IMG/VR virus record: IMGVR_UViG_3300021171_000012
Coordinates: 1-64,000 of that record
DNA length: 64,000 nucleotides
From: a virus
Reading direction: 5' to 3' (one strand)
Under the pieces are notes generated by a model that was not told the DNA's origin, ran no database searches, and saw nothing but the letters and a program-made list of their open reading frames with translations. Shown here in pieces: positions 8,273-15,590 of this stretch; position 1 is the first letter of the stretch, and each line of letters opens with the position of its first letter. Both the position numbers and the translations under genes were made by a program.

Positions 8273-10807
8273 TCAAGCGGGTGCATAACAGGGAAATCTA
8301 GTAGATGCTTCGGCAATATCGGGATCGGAGCGGGCGCAGGAAAGCTCAACAATGTAGAAAACATCAGGAAGACAACCCTCAACCTGCCAAATAATCGAAG
8401 TGTTGGCTAGTCCCGTCCCGTTGAGCGCAGGGCTTATAGTTCCAACAACAGGACCAGCAGAAATTCTAGACTGTGGGTTAGGGTCATTTCCAAAGGATGT
8501 AGTTAGCTTCACCGTCGGAGTTCCAACTAATGTCACACCTGGTGGTAGGAAGTTGCCAAAGTCCACTCCCATTGTCTGGGCTTGGTTAACACCAACTGCG
8601 GGTAGCGCGGCGATGGCGGGCATTGATCTACTTCCCGGGTTCGATGGGACTTTGACAACATAGTAGGTCGCGGGAACGGCTATGTTGTAGGAAATCTTTT
8701 GAACTTGCTGAACATAGCGCCGGGTGATATGGAGAGTCGGAACACTGGGCGGAGGGAAAACAACTGGACGCTGGAACCGCCCACCCTCTGGCTGATACCA
8801 CGCCATAAGGCCGGCGGGCATCGAACTACGAAGTGGTGGAATTGACGAAACTGGGCCGGAACTCGGCGGTGTCTGGTGTCGGGAGAATGTAATATCGTAG
8901 GCTGAAACTGCCCACGAAAGGGCGATTCCAGGTGGTAGAACAGTCGCGGGAACAAACGCCGATGGCTGTGGTAGAATGGGTTGTGTTGTTGACGGGGTCC
9001 AAGCTGGCTGCTCGTACCAGGATAGAACTGTCGTTGGGACACTAGCTGCGACATTAGATGGAGGAACTTGTGCTGAGGGACCGCTGATCGGCGGGGTTAG
9101 TAGCGTTGGAGTTGGTAGTTGATAGGTCTGTAGACTGCCCCACGCAACTTCAATCGCTAAAACTGGTGCAAGGCCGAAGGGTGGATTCGTTGATGTCGGA
9201 AGTAGAGCAACGACATATGATGGCAGCTGGGGCTGCGCTGGTAAAGCGAGCCACGATTGTAGTATTACGTCTGGCTTGTTTCCAAATATTGGTGGATTTT
9301 GCGGAACTGGTCCTGATTGCGGTGGCTCGAGAATCGACGCTGATGGAGGCCTCGGAGGCAGCGGGAGCCATGCAACCTCAACCGCTAGCGGGACAGTAGC
9401 GCCGGTCGGTAGATAACCTGGTGGCGGAGCAGAAATTGGCGGAACAAGATTCCTAGCAGTCTGAAATCTCGGATCGGATGGTAGCCACGAAATCTCGATC
9501 GAGACCTGATACGGTGGTGTTGGTATAAATGCCGACGGCGCGGAGATCGGGGGATTTAGATTTATTGTCGACTGGTACGTTGGGGGTGCGATTATCCAGT
9601 CGGCTAAAACTGCTTCAGGAACAGACGCGCCACCTACGAAGGGTGGGTTCTGCGGAACTGGGCCGGCGATCGGGGGGCTTAGATTGTCCGCAACAATGGG
9701 CGGAATTGGCGGTGGGGGAAGCCAACTGACTAAGACCGACTCAGGAACTTGCGCGCCGCCAGAAATTGGAGGATTCTGCGGAGTCGGACCGCTAATGGGC
9801 GGCGTTAGCTGTTGTAAATCTTGCCATTGCCAGCTACCGAACGATTGCCAAGAGATTTCAATGGCAACTGGATATTGATTCGCGGGTAAATAACTGGGTG
9901 CCGAGATTGGCAACAACGGAGCGATATTTCGGGGAAGAGTCGGGAGACTTCCAGGATCTAACCAACTGATCTCAAGTCCACCGGGGAACGGAGGATTTTG
10001 TGGCGCAGGGCCACTGATTGGGGGATTTAAATTGACCGCAGTAATCGCCGCTGGCTGAGGCGGCAGCCAAGAAACTGAAACGGCTAAGGGCTCGACTGCT
10101 CCGGTTGGGACATAGCCAGCTGCCGGACCGGAAATTGGGACTGGAATTAAGTCGACAGTTATCGCCGCCGGTTGTGGAGGTAGCCACGCAACAAGAACCG
10201 ACTCAGGAACCCCCGTCCCCGCGAAGGGAGGATTTTGGGGAGTCGGACCTGAAATTGGAACAGGAATTAAGTCTGTAGTTTGATACGCGGGTGGGGGCGG
10301 AATCCAGGCGTCTAAAACCGCTAACGGAACTTGCGATCCAGTAAATGGGGGATTCTGCGGAGTTGGACCCGCAATAGGTGGATCAAGGTTTATTGCTACC
10401 GGCGGTAACGGGGGTAGCGGCAACCAGGCAACTAAAACTGACTCGGAAACTTCCGCCCCACCCGCGAATGGCGGATTAGTCGGCGGCGGGCCAGACTGCG
10501 GTGGAACTAGCTGTTCCAGAGTCTGGATCGGCGGTGCCGTCGAAGCCCAAGCCGATAGAATGGTCTGAAGGGCCGTGTTATTTAATAAGGGAGGACCGCT
10601 TACGACTGCTTGGGGAACTAGCTTAGGTGATGTCTGCGGCGCGGCACTAGCTGGCGCCCACCCGGACAATATAATCGCCAGCGTCGCCGCTGTGAGCAAC
10701 ACTGGCGGACTTTGCGGTAACGGACCCGAAGGCGGAGTCAGCTTTTTACCTTCTAGTGGCTGACTCGCGCCAATGTGCGGGGGTTGTGGGTTGTAGTAGA
10801 GACCCAT
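8273..10807 (-). CDS. Proline-rich tandem-repeat protein, putative fibre
   Basis: 844 residues. From about residue 10 to 690 it consists of roughly 17 degenerate repeats of 35-42 residues. The consensus is near NLxPPISGPxPQNPPF, then GGxxVPxxVLVxWLPPPP; the Trp and the PPISGP core are best kept. Residues 700-844 are a different, beta-rich globular domain (KISYNIAVPATYYVVKVPS, ending in a Cys-containing segment). No signal peptide or membrane segment is seen. Repeat arrays with a C-terminal domain are typical of extended fibres or adhesins, so a virion surface fibre is plausible. Repeat copies differ by substitutions and small indels, so the array is old or fast-evolving. Confidence 0.7.
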   Translation of the reverse strand: MGLYYNPQPPHIGASQPLEGKKLTPPSGPLPQSPPVLLTAATLAIILSGWAPASAAPQTSPKLVPQAVVSGPPLLNNTALQTILSAWASTAPPIQTLEQLVPPQSGPPPTNPPFAGGAEVSESVLVAWLPLPPLPPVAINLDPPIAGPTPQNPPFTGSQVPLAVLDAWIPPPPAYQTTDLIPVPISGPTPQNPPFAGTGVPESVLVAWLPPQPAAITVDLIPVPISGPAAGYVPTGAVEPLAVSVSWLPPQPAAITAVNLNPPISGPAPQNPPFPGGLEISWLDPGSLPTLPRNIAPLLPISAPSYLPANQYPVAIEISWQSFGSWQWQDLQQLTPPISGPTPQNPPISGGAQVPESVLVSWLPPPPIPPIVADNLSPPIAGPVPQNPPFVGGASVPEAVLADWIIAPPTYQSTINLNPPISAPSAFIPTPPYQVSIEISWLPSDPRFQTARNLVPPISAPPPGYLPTGATVPLAVEVAWLPLPPRPPSASILEPPQSGPVPQNPPIFGNKPDVILQSWLALPAQPQLPSYVVALLPTSTNPPFGLAPVLAIEVAWGSLQTYQLPTPTLLTPPISGPSAQVPPSNVAASVPTTVLSWYEQPAWTPSTTQPILPQPSAFVPATVLPPGIALSWAVSAYDITFSRHQTPPSSGPVSSIPPLRSSMPAGLMAWYQPEGGRFQRPVVFPPPSVPTLHITRRYVQQVQKISYNIAVPATYYVVKVPSNPGSRSMPAIAALPAVGVNQAQTMGVDFGNFLPPGVTLVGTPTVKLTTSFGNDPNPQSRISAGPVVGTISPALNGTGLANTSIIWQVEGCLPDVFYIVELSCARSDPDIAEASTRFPCYAPA

Positions 10808-10818
10808 TTAGAGAATCA

Positions 10819-11016
10819 CTACTTCCACGGAACCGCAACAACTAGGGTCGAAGCGGGATCGAGAGTGTCCAGCTTCTTCCCCGTTTCGGGATTCGATAGA
10901 TCATACATTGACCAACCCCGATCTAGAAGATCGTCGAAGACTTTCTGGGTAGTCATACCCTCCTCGACCACTACAACCCCGTGGCCTCCCGGTGCTAATT
11001 TATAAATAACGGCCAT
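10819..11016 (-). CDS. Small conserved-looking protein, unknown
   Basis: 65 residues from the ATG at 11016 (MAVIYKLAPGGHGVVVVEEG), with gggag upstream. A longer form starting with TTG at 11073 is possible because gaagg precedes it and it lies right after the previous stop. The sequence has a strand-turn-strand start, a helix with TQKVFDDLLDRGWSMYDLSN, and a terminal strand. Function unknown. It lies just upstream of the Pro-rich repeat gene. Confidence 0.6.
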   Translation of the reverse strand: MAVIYKLAPGGHGVVVVEEGMTTQKVFDDLLDRGWSMYDLSNPETGKKLDTLDPASTLVVAVPWK

Positions 11017-11075
11017 AGTTCCGTGCTCCCATAAAGTCGTAAGCCGCTTAACGAATTCACTTCCTATCGTCAAGT

Positions 11076-11573
11076 TTAGCTACCTTCGCCGTAGTTGATG
11101 CCGCAGGCCCAGTTAGTAAGCGAAGCCGCTGCAGCGGGCAGGAATAGTCCAAATCCCGACGCATCACCCGCAGTGAGTTCGATGACCTCTCTAGGTGTTG
11201 GCACCCACAAATATCCGTTCAAGACGTTGAAGTTATCTCCAAACATCACAGTTTTTGACCCGGCACCTTCCGCAGATGCGTTAATTCCACAAGTACCGGC
11301 GGCGCCGGCCGTACCACCGACAATGAGCGAAGCCACCGTGTCGGATCGTTTGAGATGTCGCGGTGTGGCGGAAACTAATGTCGGAAACGCGGTCACTTGC
11401 GTCTCCGCCTCGATCCTCTGTTGCGCCGAGGTCGCTGAACCCTGTTGACTTGCCCACATACGGAGCAAGTTCAACATCGGTGTCACGGCCGCCGCTGGGT
11501 TGATGAAAACTAATGTCACCGCTTGGTTTGCAAGTGTAAGGCCGTCACCGCCAACCGAATATTCCTTTGCCAT
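11076..11573 (-). CDS. Putative virion protein, unknown
   Basis: 165 residues, Ala/Gly-rich, starting MAKEYSVGGDGLTLANQAVT. It has a helical LRMWASQQGSATSAQQRIEA segment and a C-terminal stretch with VPTPREVIELTAGDASGFGLF. The style resembles minor capsid or decoration proteins, but no family is recognised. Ribosome site aggag is present before the ATG. It belongs to the run of minus-strand structural-type genes between portal and protease. Confidence 0.6.
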   Translation of the reverse strand: MAKEYSVGGDGLTLANQAVTLVFINPAAAVTPMLNLLRMWASQQGSATSAQQRIEAETQVTAFPTLVSATPRHLKRSDTVASLIVGGTAGAAGTCGINASAEGAGSKTVMFGDNFNVLNGYLWVPTPREVIELTAGDASGFGLFLPAAAASLTNWACGINYGEGS

Positions 11574-11591
11574 CTAAATTCTCCTAGAGGT

Positions 11592-11897
11592 TTAAATAAA
11601 CGATTTACTCGACCAACGCTTTTTTCCGTTAACGCCGTATATTGTCACAACACCTTTCTGATACTCGATCTTATATGCCACTTCCCCGGTGTCGACATCA
11701 TTCCTGAGAACATTAAACTCGAAAATCCAACCGTGCTTAATATACTCAGGCCCGAAGCTCCACATTCCACCGTCGGCATCTGTAATTAGAAACGCGGGAG
11801 GAATTGTGACGTAATTTTCCGACTTATTTTCCCGCTCATATCGAAGACCTCCAACAGTCCCCGCTAGAATTTCCTTGTCGAAGAGAAAGTCAACCAT
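11592..11897 (-). CDS. Small protein of unknown function
   Basis: 101 residues, MVDFLFDKEILAGTVGG..., with alternating hydrophobic residues (YVTIPPAFLITDADGG, EVAYKIEYQKGVVTIYG) that suggest a compact beta-sandwich. No motif or family recognised. It starts 3 bases after the stop of the 277-residue protein and so is probably translated from the same mRNA. Position suggests a virion accessory. Confidence 0.58.
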   Translation of the reverse strand: MVDFLFDKEILAGTVGGLRYERENKSENYVTIPPAFLITDADGGMWSFGPEYIKHGWIFEFNVLRNDVDTGEVAYKIEYQKGVVTIYGVNGKKRWSSKSFI

Positions 11898-11900
11898 CGC

Positions 11901-12734
11901 TCATTGTGCCAAAACGGGTGCCCATTGGGGCCACGGATTATATGGGGTTGCTCCAGCCGCTACAGCTGCAACTAGATCGACGCCAGCTATTGCACAATTA
12001 CCGATTGCTGTCACTGCGCCGCTGACTGATACTGACGCTGCCCCGCTAGCATATTCAGCAGCGCCGTCGATGTTAGCGCCGCCGTTGTCAATGAATAGAT
12101 TCGTATTTCCGGTCGAGCTTATGGTCCCCGGCGCATCTGTCGTAAATGCTCCGACAACCGCATTACCAGTGGCACTCGTAATAGCTACCGATGGTGCCGC
12201 GGTTGCGGTCGCTGAGGAACCAAAATGTGCAAATGAGGTCGTACCGCCAGTTTGATTAACACCACTGAACGAAACTCCATAAAGCATAGCCTGACAGGAT
12301 GTCGTCAGCCACGTTGCTACGAGAGAGTGATTACCGGAGGCAGGGTTTACCAGTCCGTAAAGATCAACACGCCCATTATTTCCACTGGCTGTATTGATCG
12401 TGCCGATTAGTGGGCAATTCACTCCATTCCAAGTTACCGCGGCGCTCGCCGGAAGATGATTGTCTAGAAGAAGGATCGCTATTAGCGCCCCGTTGCTGAT
12501 AGTTCCAATCGTCAGGTTAGCATTTGTGACCGTGAGAACCGATGCGCCCGAAAGCGTATCAGCCGTACTCTTGGCGTCGAACGCGACAGCGCTAACAATC
12601 GGTTCGCGGTCGAATTTATACCGAAATCGGCAATGGGGTATAAATGGACGATAGACAGGAATTTCTAATTTAGCACGCGGGACTTCGACAGTCCGTCGGC
12701 GGGGTAGCAGCGGTTTATGTCGGAGCGTTATCAC
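11901..12734 (-). CDS. Putative beta-rich virion surface protein
   Basis: 277 residues with a GTG start at 12734 that overlaps the upstream stop as GTGA. After a basic N-terminus (ITLRHKPLLPRRRTVEVPR) it turns into Ala/Ser/Thr/Gly-rich beta sequence resembling jelly-roll or lectin-like domains. Examples are VTWNGVNCPLIGTI, GRVDLYGLVNPASGNHSLV and the C-terminal YNPWPQWAPVLAQ. No catalytic motif is visible. With its neighbours it likely forms part of an external appendage. Function is inferred from composition and place only. Confidence 0.58.
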   Translation of the reverse strand: MITLRHKPLLPRRRTVEVPRAKLEIPVYRPFIPHCRFRYKFDREPIVSAVAFDAKSTADTLSGASVLTVTNANLTIGTISNGALIAILLLDNHLPASAAVTWNGVNCPLIGTINTASGNNGRVDLYGLVNPASGNHSLVATWLTTSCQAMLYGVSFSGVNQTGGTTSFAHFGSSATATAAPSVAITSATGNAVVGAFTTDAPGTISSTGNTNLFIDNGGANIDGAAEYASGAASVSVSGAVTAIGNCAIAGVDLVAAVAAGATPYNPWPQWAPVLAQ

Positions 12735-14050
12735 GGAGTGACCGTGCCGCCGGTGCTCATGTCGACGTTGCCGCTATTTGTCCAACCAACTAAATCGCCC
12801 GAAAGCGGCGTACTGCTAAACGAGTTCGGGTAGTAGAAAATATAAAACCCAAGTGCAGCGTTGCAGCTAGCTACGGCACCGCTGGTCGCGCCGAAGTAGT
12901 TATTCTGATTCAGCAGCGGGCTCGACCCAGACACGTGCGTTGGAAAGTCCGAGCTTGTCGTACCGTGATAGCCGGCACACATCTCTCCAGACGTATCCAG
13001 CATCGTGTTGTTGGAGATCGTCATCGGAGTGGCTTGAGTACTAAGACCGTTTGAATATAGCTGATAGCCTTCGTTTCCCGCCGTCGGGCTCTGGTACATA
13101 TATTCGGTGTTGTAGGAGATCGTGGTCGGCCCATTGTTTTGACCAAATTGTGACCAGTTCATATGGGCACTGGATGCAAGACCGTTATTCGGGTCATCCA
13201 GTAAATTGTATTGTATAGTGACTCCTGTCGAATTTGCCGTCCCTATTTGCTCATATGTATGGTCGCAATAGTGCGCCAACCAATTATACTTCATCACCAA
13301 CGACCCATTGGTCTGGGTAATGATGCTTAGTCCGGGTTGGCCAACTGTCTGGCAATTTGCCCCAACGGAACTACAAGGGGAGAAGTCTAATGTACTATTA
13401 GTAATAGTTAGATTCGTCCCGCCTTGATCGTGAACGAACCATGACAGCGCGCCGGAAGATGAACTAGCCTGGCAACCGATCTTATTCTTGTCTAGTGTAA
13501 TACTAGCGCACCCACCCGTATGATAGATATTCCCTGGGCTACCTGATTGTGTAAACGTCCAATCAATTGCTGTTAAGACTGCATTACCGCTAGTGCATTG
13601 AAGGAATATGCTGGATGAGTTGTAAGTCCAACTAGCCCCACCAACTGTACAGCTTCCACCACTGATGCAAGTTGCGAATGCGGTTCGCCAATCAGTTAGA
13701 GTTGTTCCAGTTGGAATACCAACTGAATAATCCACGCCAGCCACATTCCAGGGCTGACAATTAGTCGCGCTAGCAGCGCCGGTTGATTGGATAATAACAA
13801 AGCCTGGAGCACTCGTTCCTCGACCTGAGCAAATCGGGTGGGAATTTGAGCCCTGACTTACTGTCAATAGGTTAGGGTACTGAATTGTCGCAATTGGTGC
13901 ATTTGGGCAACCGTCGCCTAGTGACGACCCTTGTGGACAGGTTCCGCCTGGGTTCGTTATTGTAATTGGTATATCGACTGGAGGACTGAGTATCTGAGCA
14001 GTAGCGACACTAGTAAGAAACAAAACACTAACAGCAAAATATCTAATCAC
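12731..14050 (-). CDS. Exported parallel beta-helix protein
   Basis: 439 residues with a GTG start at 14050 (GTGA overlap with the DUF4082 gene). The first 19 residues, MIRYFAVSVLFLTSVATAQ, form a clear Sec signal peptide with an ATAQ-like cleavage site. From about residue 150 on there are repeated short strand units rich in Asn, Ser and Thr (SITLDKNKIG, NLTITNSTLD, LVMKYNWLAHY, GVTIQYNLLDD, PTTISYNTEY). These are typical of right-handed beta-helices such as pectate lyases and phage depolymerases. It could cut or bind surface polysaccharide. A signal peptide is unusual for a virion part, so the protein may be exported by the infected cell instead. Confidence 0.74.
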   Translation of the reverse strand: MIRYFAVSVLFLTSVATAQILSPPVDIPITITNPGGTCPQGSSLGDGCPNAPIATIQYPNLLTVSQGSNSHPICSGRGTSAPGFVIIQSTGAASATNCQPWNVAGVDYSVGIPTGTTLTDWRTAFATCISGGSCTVGGASWTYNSSSIFLQCTSGNAVLTAIDWTFTQSGSPGNIYHTGGCASITLDKNKIGCQASSSSGALSWFVHDQGGTNLTITNSTLDFSPCSSVGANCQTVGQPGLSIITQTNGSLVMKYNWLAHYCDHTYEQIGTANSTGVTIQYNLLDDPNNGLASSAHMNWSQFGQNNGPTTISYNTEYMYQSPTAGNEGYQLYSNGLSTQATPMTISNNTMLDTSGEMCAGYHGTTSSDFPTHVSGSSPLLNQNNYFGATSGAVASCNAALGFYIFYYPNSFSSTPLSGDLVGWTNSGNVDMSTGGTVTP

Positions 14051-15168
14051 TGCTGGGCCTCTAGTGTAACATGCTCAGTAGTTGGAGTCGATCCAACTCC
14101 CGGGCCAGATGGATTAACGATCAAATTTCCAGAGCCGTTAGCATTTAATATGACGGAATAAATACTACCGTCGCTGAAATTCGGCGCAACGAACGGATAT
14201 GAACCTGTAAACGCCGCGCCATTGCTCCATTGACCTTGAATAGTTGTTACTATGGTTCCCGGCGGTGCGTTTGTTGGTAAGGCTGGATTCGGGTTTGCAA
14301 CGTTGAGAGTCAAAGTTGGCGCCGCTGTAACAGTAATAGACTCACCCTGGGTAAAGGGCGAGTTATTGATTCCGCTTTGCGTTGCGACGATTGAGGTATT
14401 GTACGTCCCTGCCCCTAGCGGTGTTTTCGTTGTCAGAATCGCCCCTGACATCTGAAAATAAGCATCGGTAGTGGGAGTTGCAAGGGCACCTGAAAACGTC
14501 GGCGCTGTTGGCGACATCACTACGCTAGCTTGTCCAACAATCGTCCCTGCTGGCTGGTTTGCGGCGATTGTCTTATTTGACAAATTGATTGAGGAAATTA
14601 CTTGCTGAGGCGATATCGTTGGGGTGAAAACTATGTCGACGAAATAGTTGCTAGCGTTCCAACTGCTCGTTGGAAAAGCGATGCCTGATCCGTATCGGTA
14701 TACGCCATCTCCCCCAGAAGACCCGTTTGAGAGCGCCGTTAGCGGAACATTGGTTATGTTACTAATTAGTGCGTATTGGTCGTCGGGATAGCCGCCGTGT
14801 GGTGTCCAATATGCTGCAACGTAGCGCGTGTTCGCATTGATTGAGACCGGTGCTGAGAAGCTAACCTGTTCCCAGCATGGCACCGTGCAGGTGTCCTGTG
14901 CAGTACTAGTCCGTGCAAGTCGAGTACCCGTTGCACTGTACAAAGCAACCGAATAGCCACTAGGACTCGATTGCGCTCGATAGAATCTTATTCCGCTAAT
15001 TTTACCTGCTTGCGTCGAGGTGAACTTAACACCTAACGTCACCGCTGCGGTATCTGGGTCAATGGGGGTCTTTGGTATTGAACTACCAAAGATAGTATAT
15101 GTCGTCTGAGCTGGACAGACAGTAGTGCTCGATAGTAGAAATAGGAAACTTAAGGTTAACTTCTTCAT
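14047..15168 (-). CDS. Exported DUF4082 protein with cadherin- and Ig-like modules
   Basis: 373 residues. Residues 1-21 (MKKLTLSFLFLLSSTTVCPA) are a signal peptide. Residues 25-185 match the DUF4082 pattern: GVKFTSTQAGKISGIRFYR, SATGTRLARTST, WEQVSFSAPVSINANTRYV and the closing SSWNASNYFVDIVFTP. A cadherin-like stretch (IVGQASVVMSPTAPTFSGAL) follows. The last 85 residues form a module with QGQWSNGAAFTGSYPF and NPSGPGVGS that reappears in the next gene. DUF4082 is common in large secreted, carbohydrate-linked bacterial proteins. A role in surface sugar binding is inferred. Confidence 0.78.
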   Translation of the reverse strand: MKKLTLSFLFLLSSTTVCPAQTTYTIFGSSIPKTPIDPDTAAVTLGVKFTSTQAGKISGIRFYRAQSSPSGYSVALYSATGTRLARTSTAQDTCTVPCWEQVSFSAPVSINANTRYVAAYWTPHGGYPDDQYALISNITNVPLTALSNGSSGGDGVYRYGSGIAFPTSSWNASNYFVDIVFTPTISPQQVISSINLSNKTIAANQPAGTIVGQASVVMSPTAPTFSGALATPTTDAYFQMSGAILTTKTPLGAGTYNTSIVATQSGINNSPFTQGESITVTAAPTLTLNVANPNPALPTNAPPGTIVTTIQGQWSNGAAFTGSYPFVAPNFSDGSIYSVILNANGSGNLIVNPSGPGVGSTPTTEHVTLEAQQ

Positions 15169-15171
15169 CAG

Positions 15172-15498
15172 CTAGCTTCTCGCCTCGATTGTAACGTGTT
15201 CGATAGTTCCACCAGCACTACCGACTCCGGGACCGTTAGGGTCGATTATCAAATTCGCGCTATGATCGGAATTTAATGTCATTGCATAAACACCACCATC
15301 GTTGAAGTTTGGCGACGCAAAAATATAATCACCCACGAAGGCTGACCCATCATCCCAAGTACCTTGGAGTGTTGCAACTACCGTTCCTTTGGAAGTCGTG
15401 GATGGCCAAGATGGATTTGGGGGCGTGACGACTACTGTGAGTGATCGGGCGAATTTTCGTCTTGCCGGCCGAAAGGCCCATTGAACGCTGGTGTCCAT
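15172..15498 (-). CDS. Short protein made of one Ig-like module, paralogue of the neighbour's C-terminus
   Basis: 108 residues. Residues 22-108 align with the last 85 residues of the DUF4082 protein: LQGTWDDGSAFVGDYIF against IQGQWSNGAAFTGSYPF, SPNFNDGGVYAMTLN against APNFSDGSIYSVILN, and DPNGPGVGS against NPSGPGVGS. Both end in EHVT[IL]EA. The first 20 residues are basic (FRPARRKFARS) and not a normal signal peptide. This is a partial duplication or an independent copy of the module, sitting 3 bases upstream of its relative. Confidence 0.65.
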   Translation of the reverse strand: MDTSVQWAFRPARRKFARSLTVVVTPPNPSWPSTTSKGTVVATLQGTWDDGSAFVGDYIFASPNFNDGGVYAMTLNSDHSANLIIDPNGPGVGSAGGTIEHVTIEARS

Positions 15499-15500
15499 CG

Positions 15501-15569
15501 TTAGATATAATAGCTAGCAACGGCTAAAACTAGGGCACAAATTATAATCGCTAAGACAATCGCCGCCAT
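15501..15569 (-). CDS. Possible 22-residue membrane peptide
   Basis: An ATG at 15569 opens a frame that encodes MAAIVLAIIICALVLAVASY and two more residues before a TAA at 15501. Almost the whole peptide is one hydrophobic helix. It fills the gap between the portal stop and the Ig-module gene with tight spacing. The ribosome site is weak. Short phage membrane peptides are common but chance frames this small also occur. Confidence 0.35.
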   Translation of the reverse strand: MAAIVLAIIICALVLAVASYYI

Positions 15570-15590
15570 AGCATTCTGCTGGAAACTCAA

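Noticed and set aside
8273-10807. Diversity-generating retroelement or CRISPR-like array suggested by the repeated DNA
   Set aside because: The repeats are in frame, degenerate and coding; no reverse transcriptase gene, template repeat or cas gene is seen.
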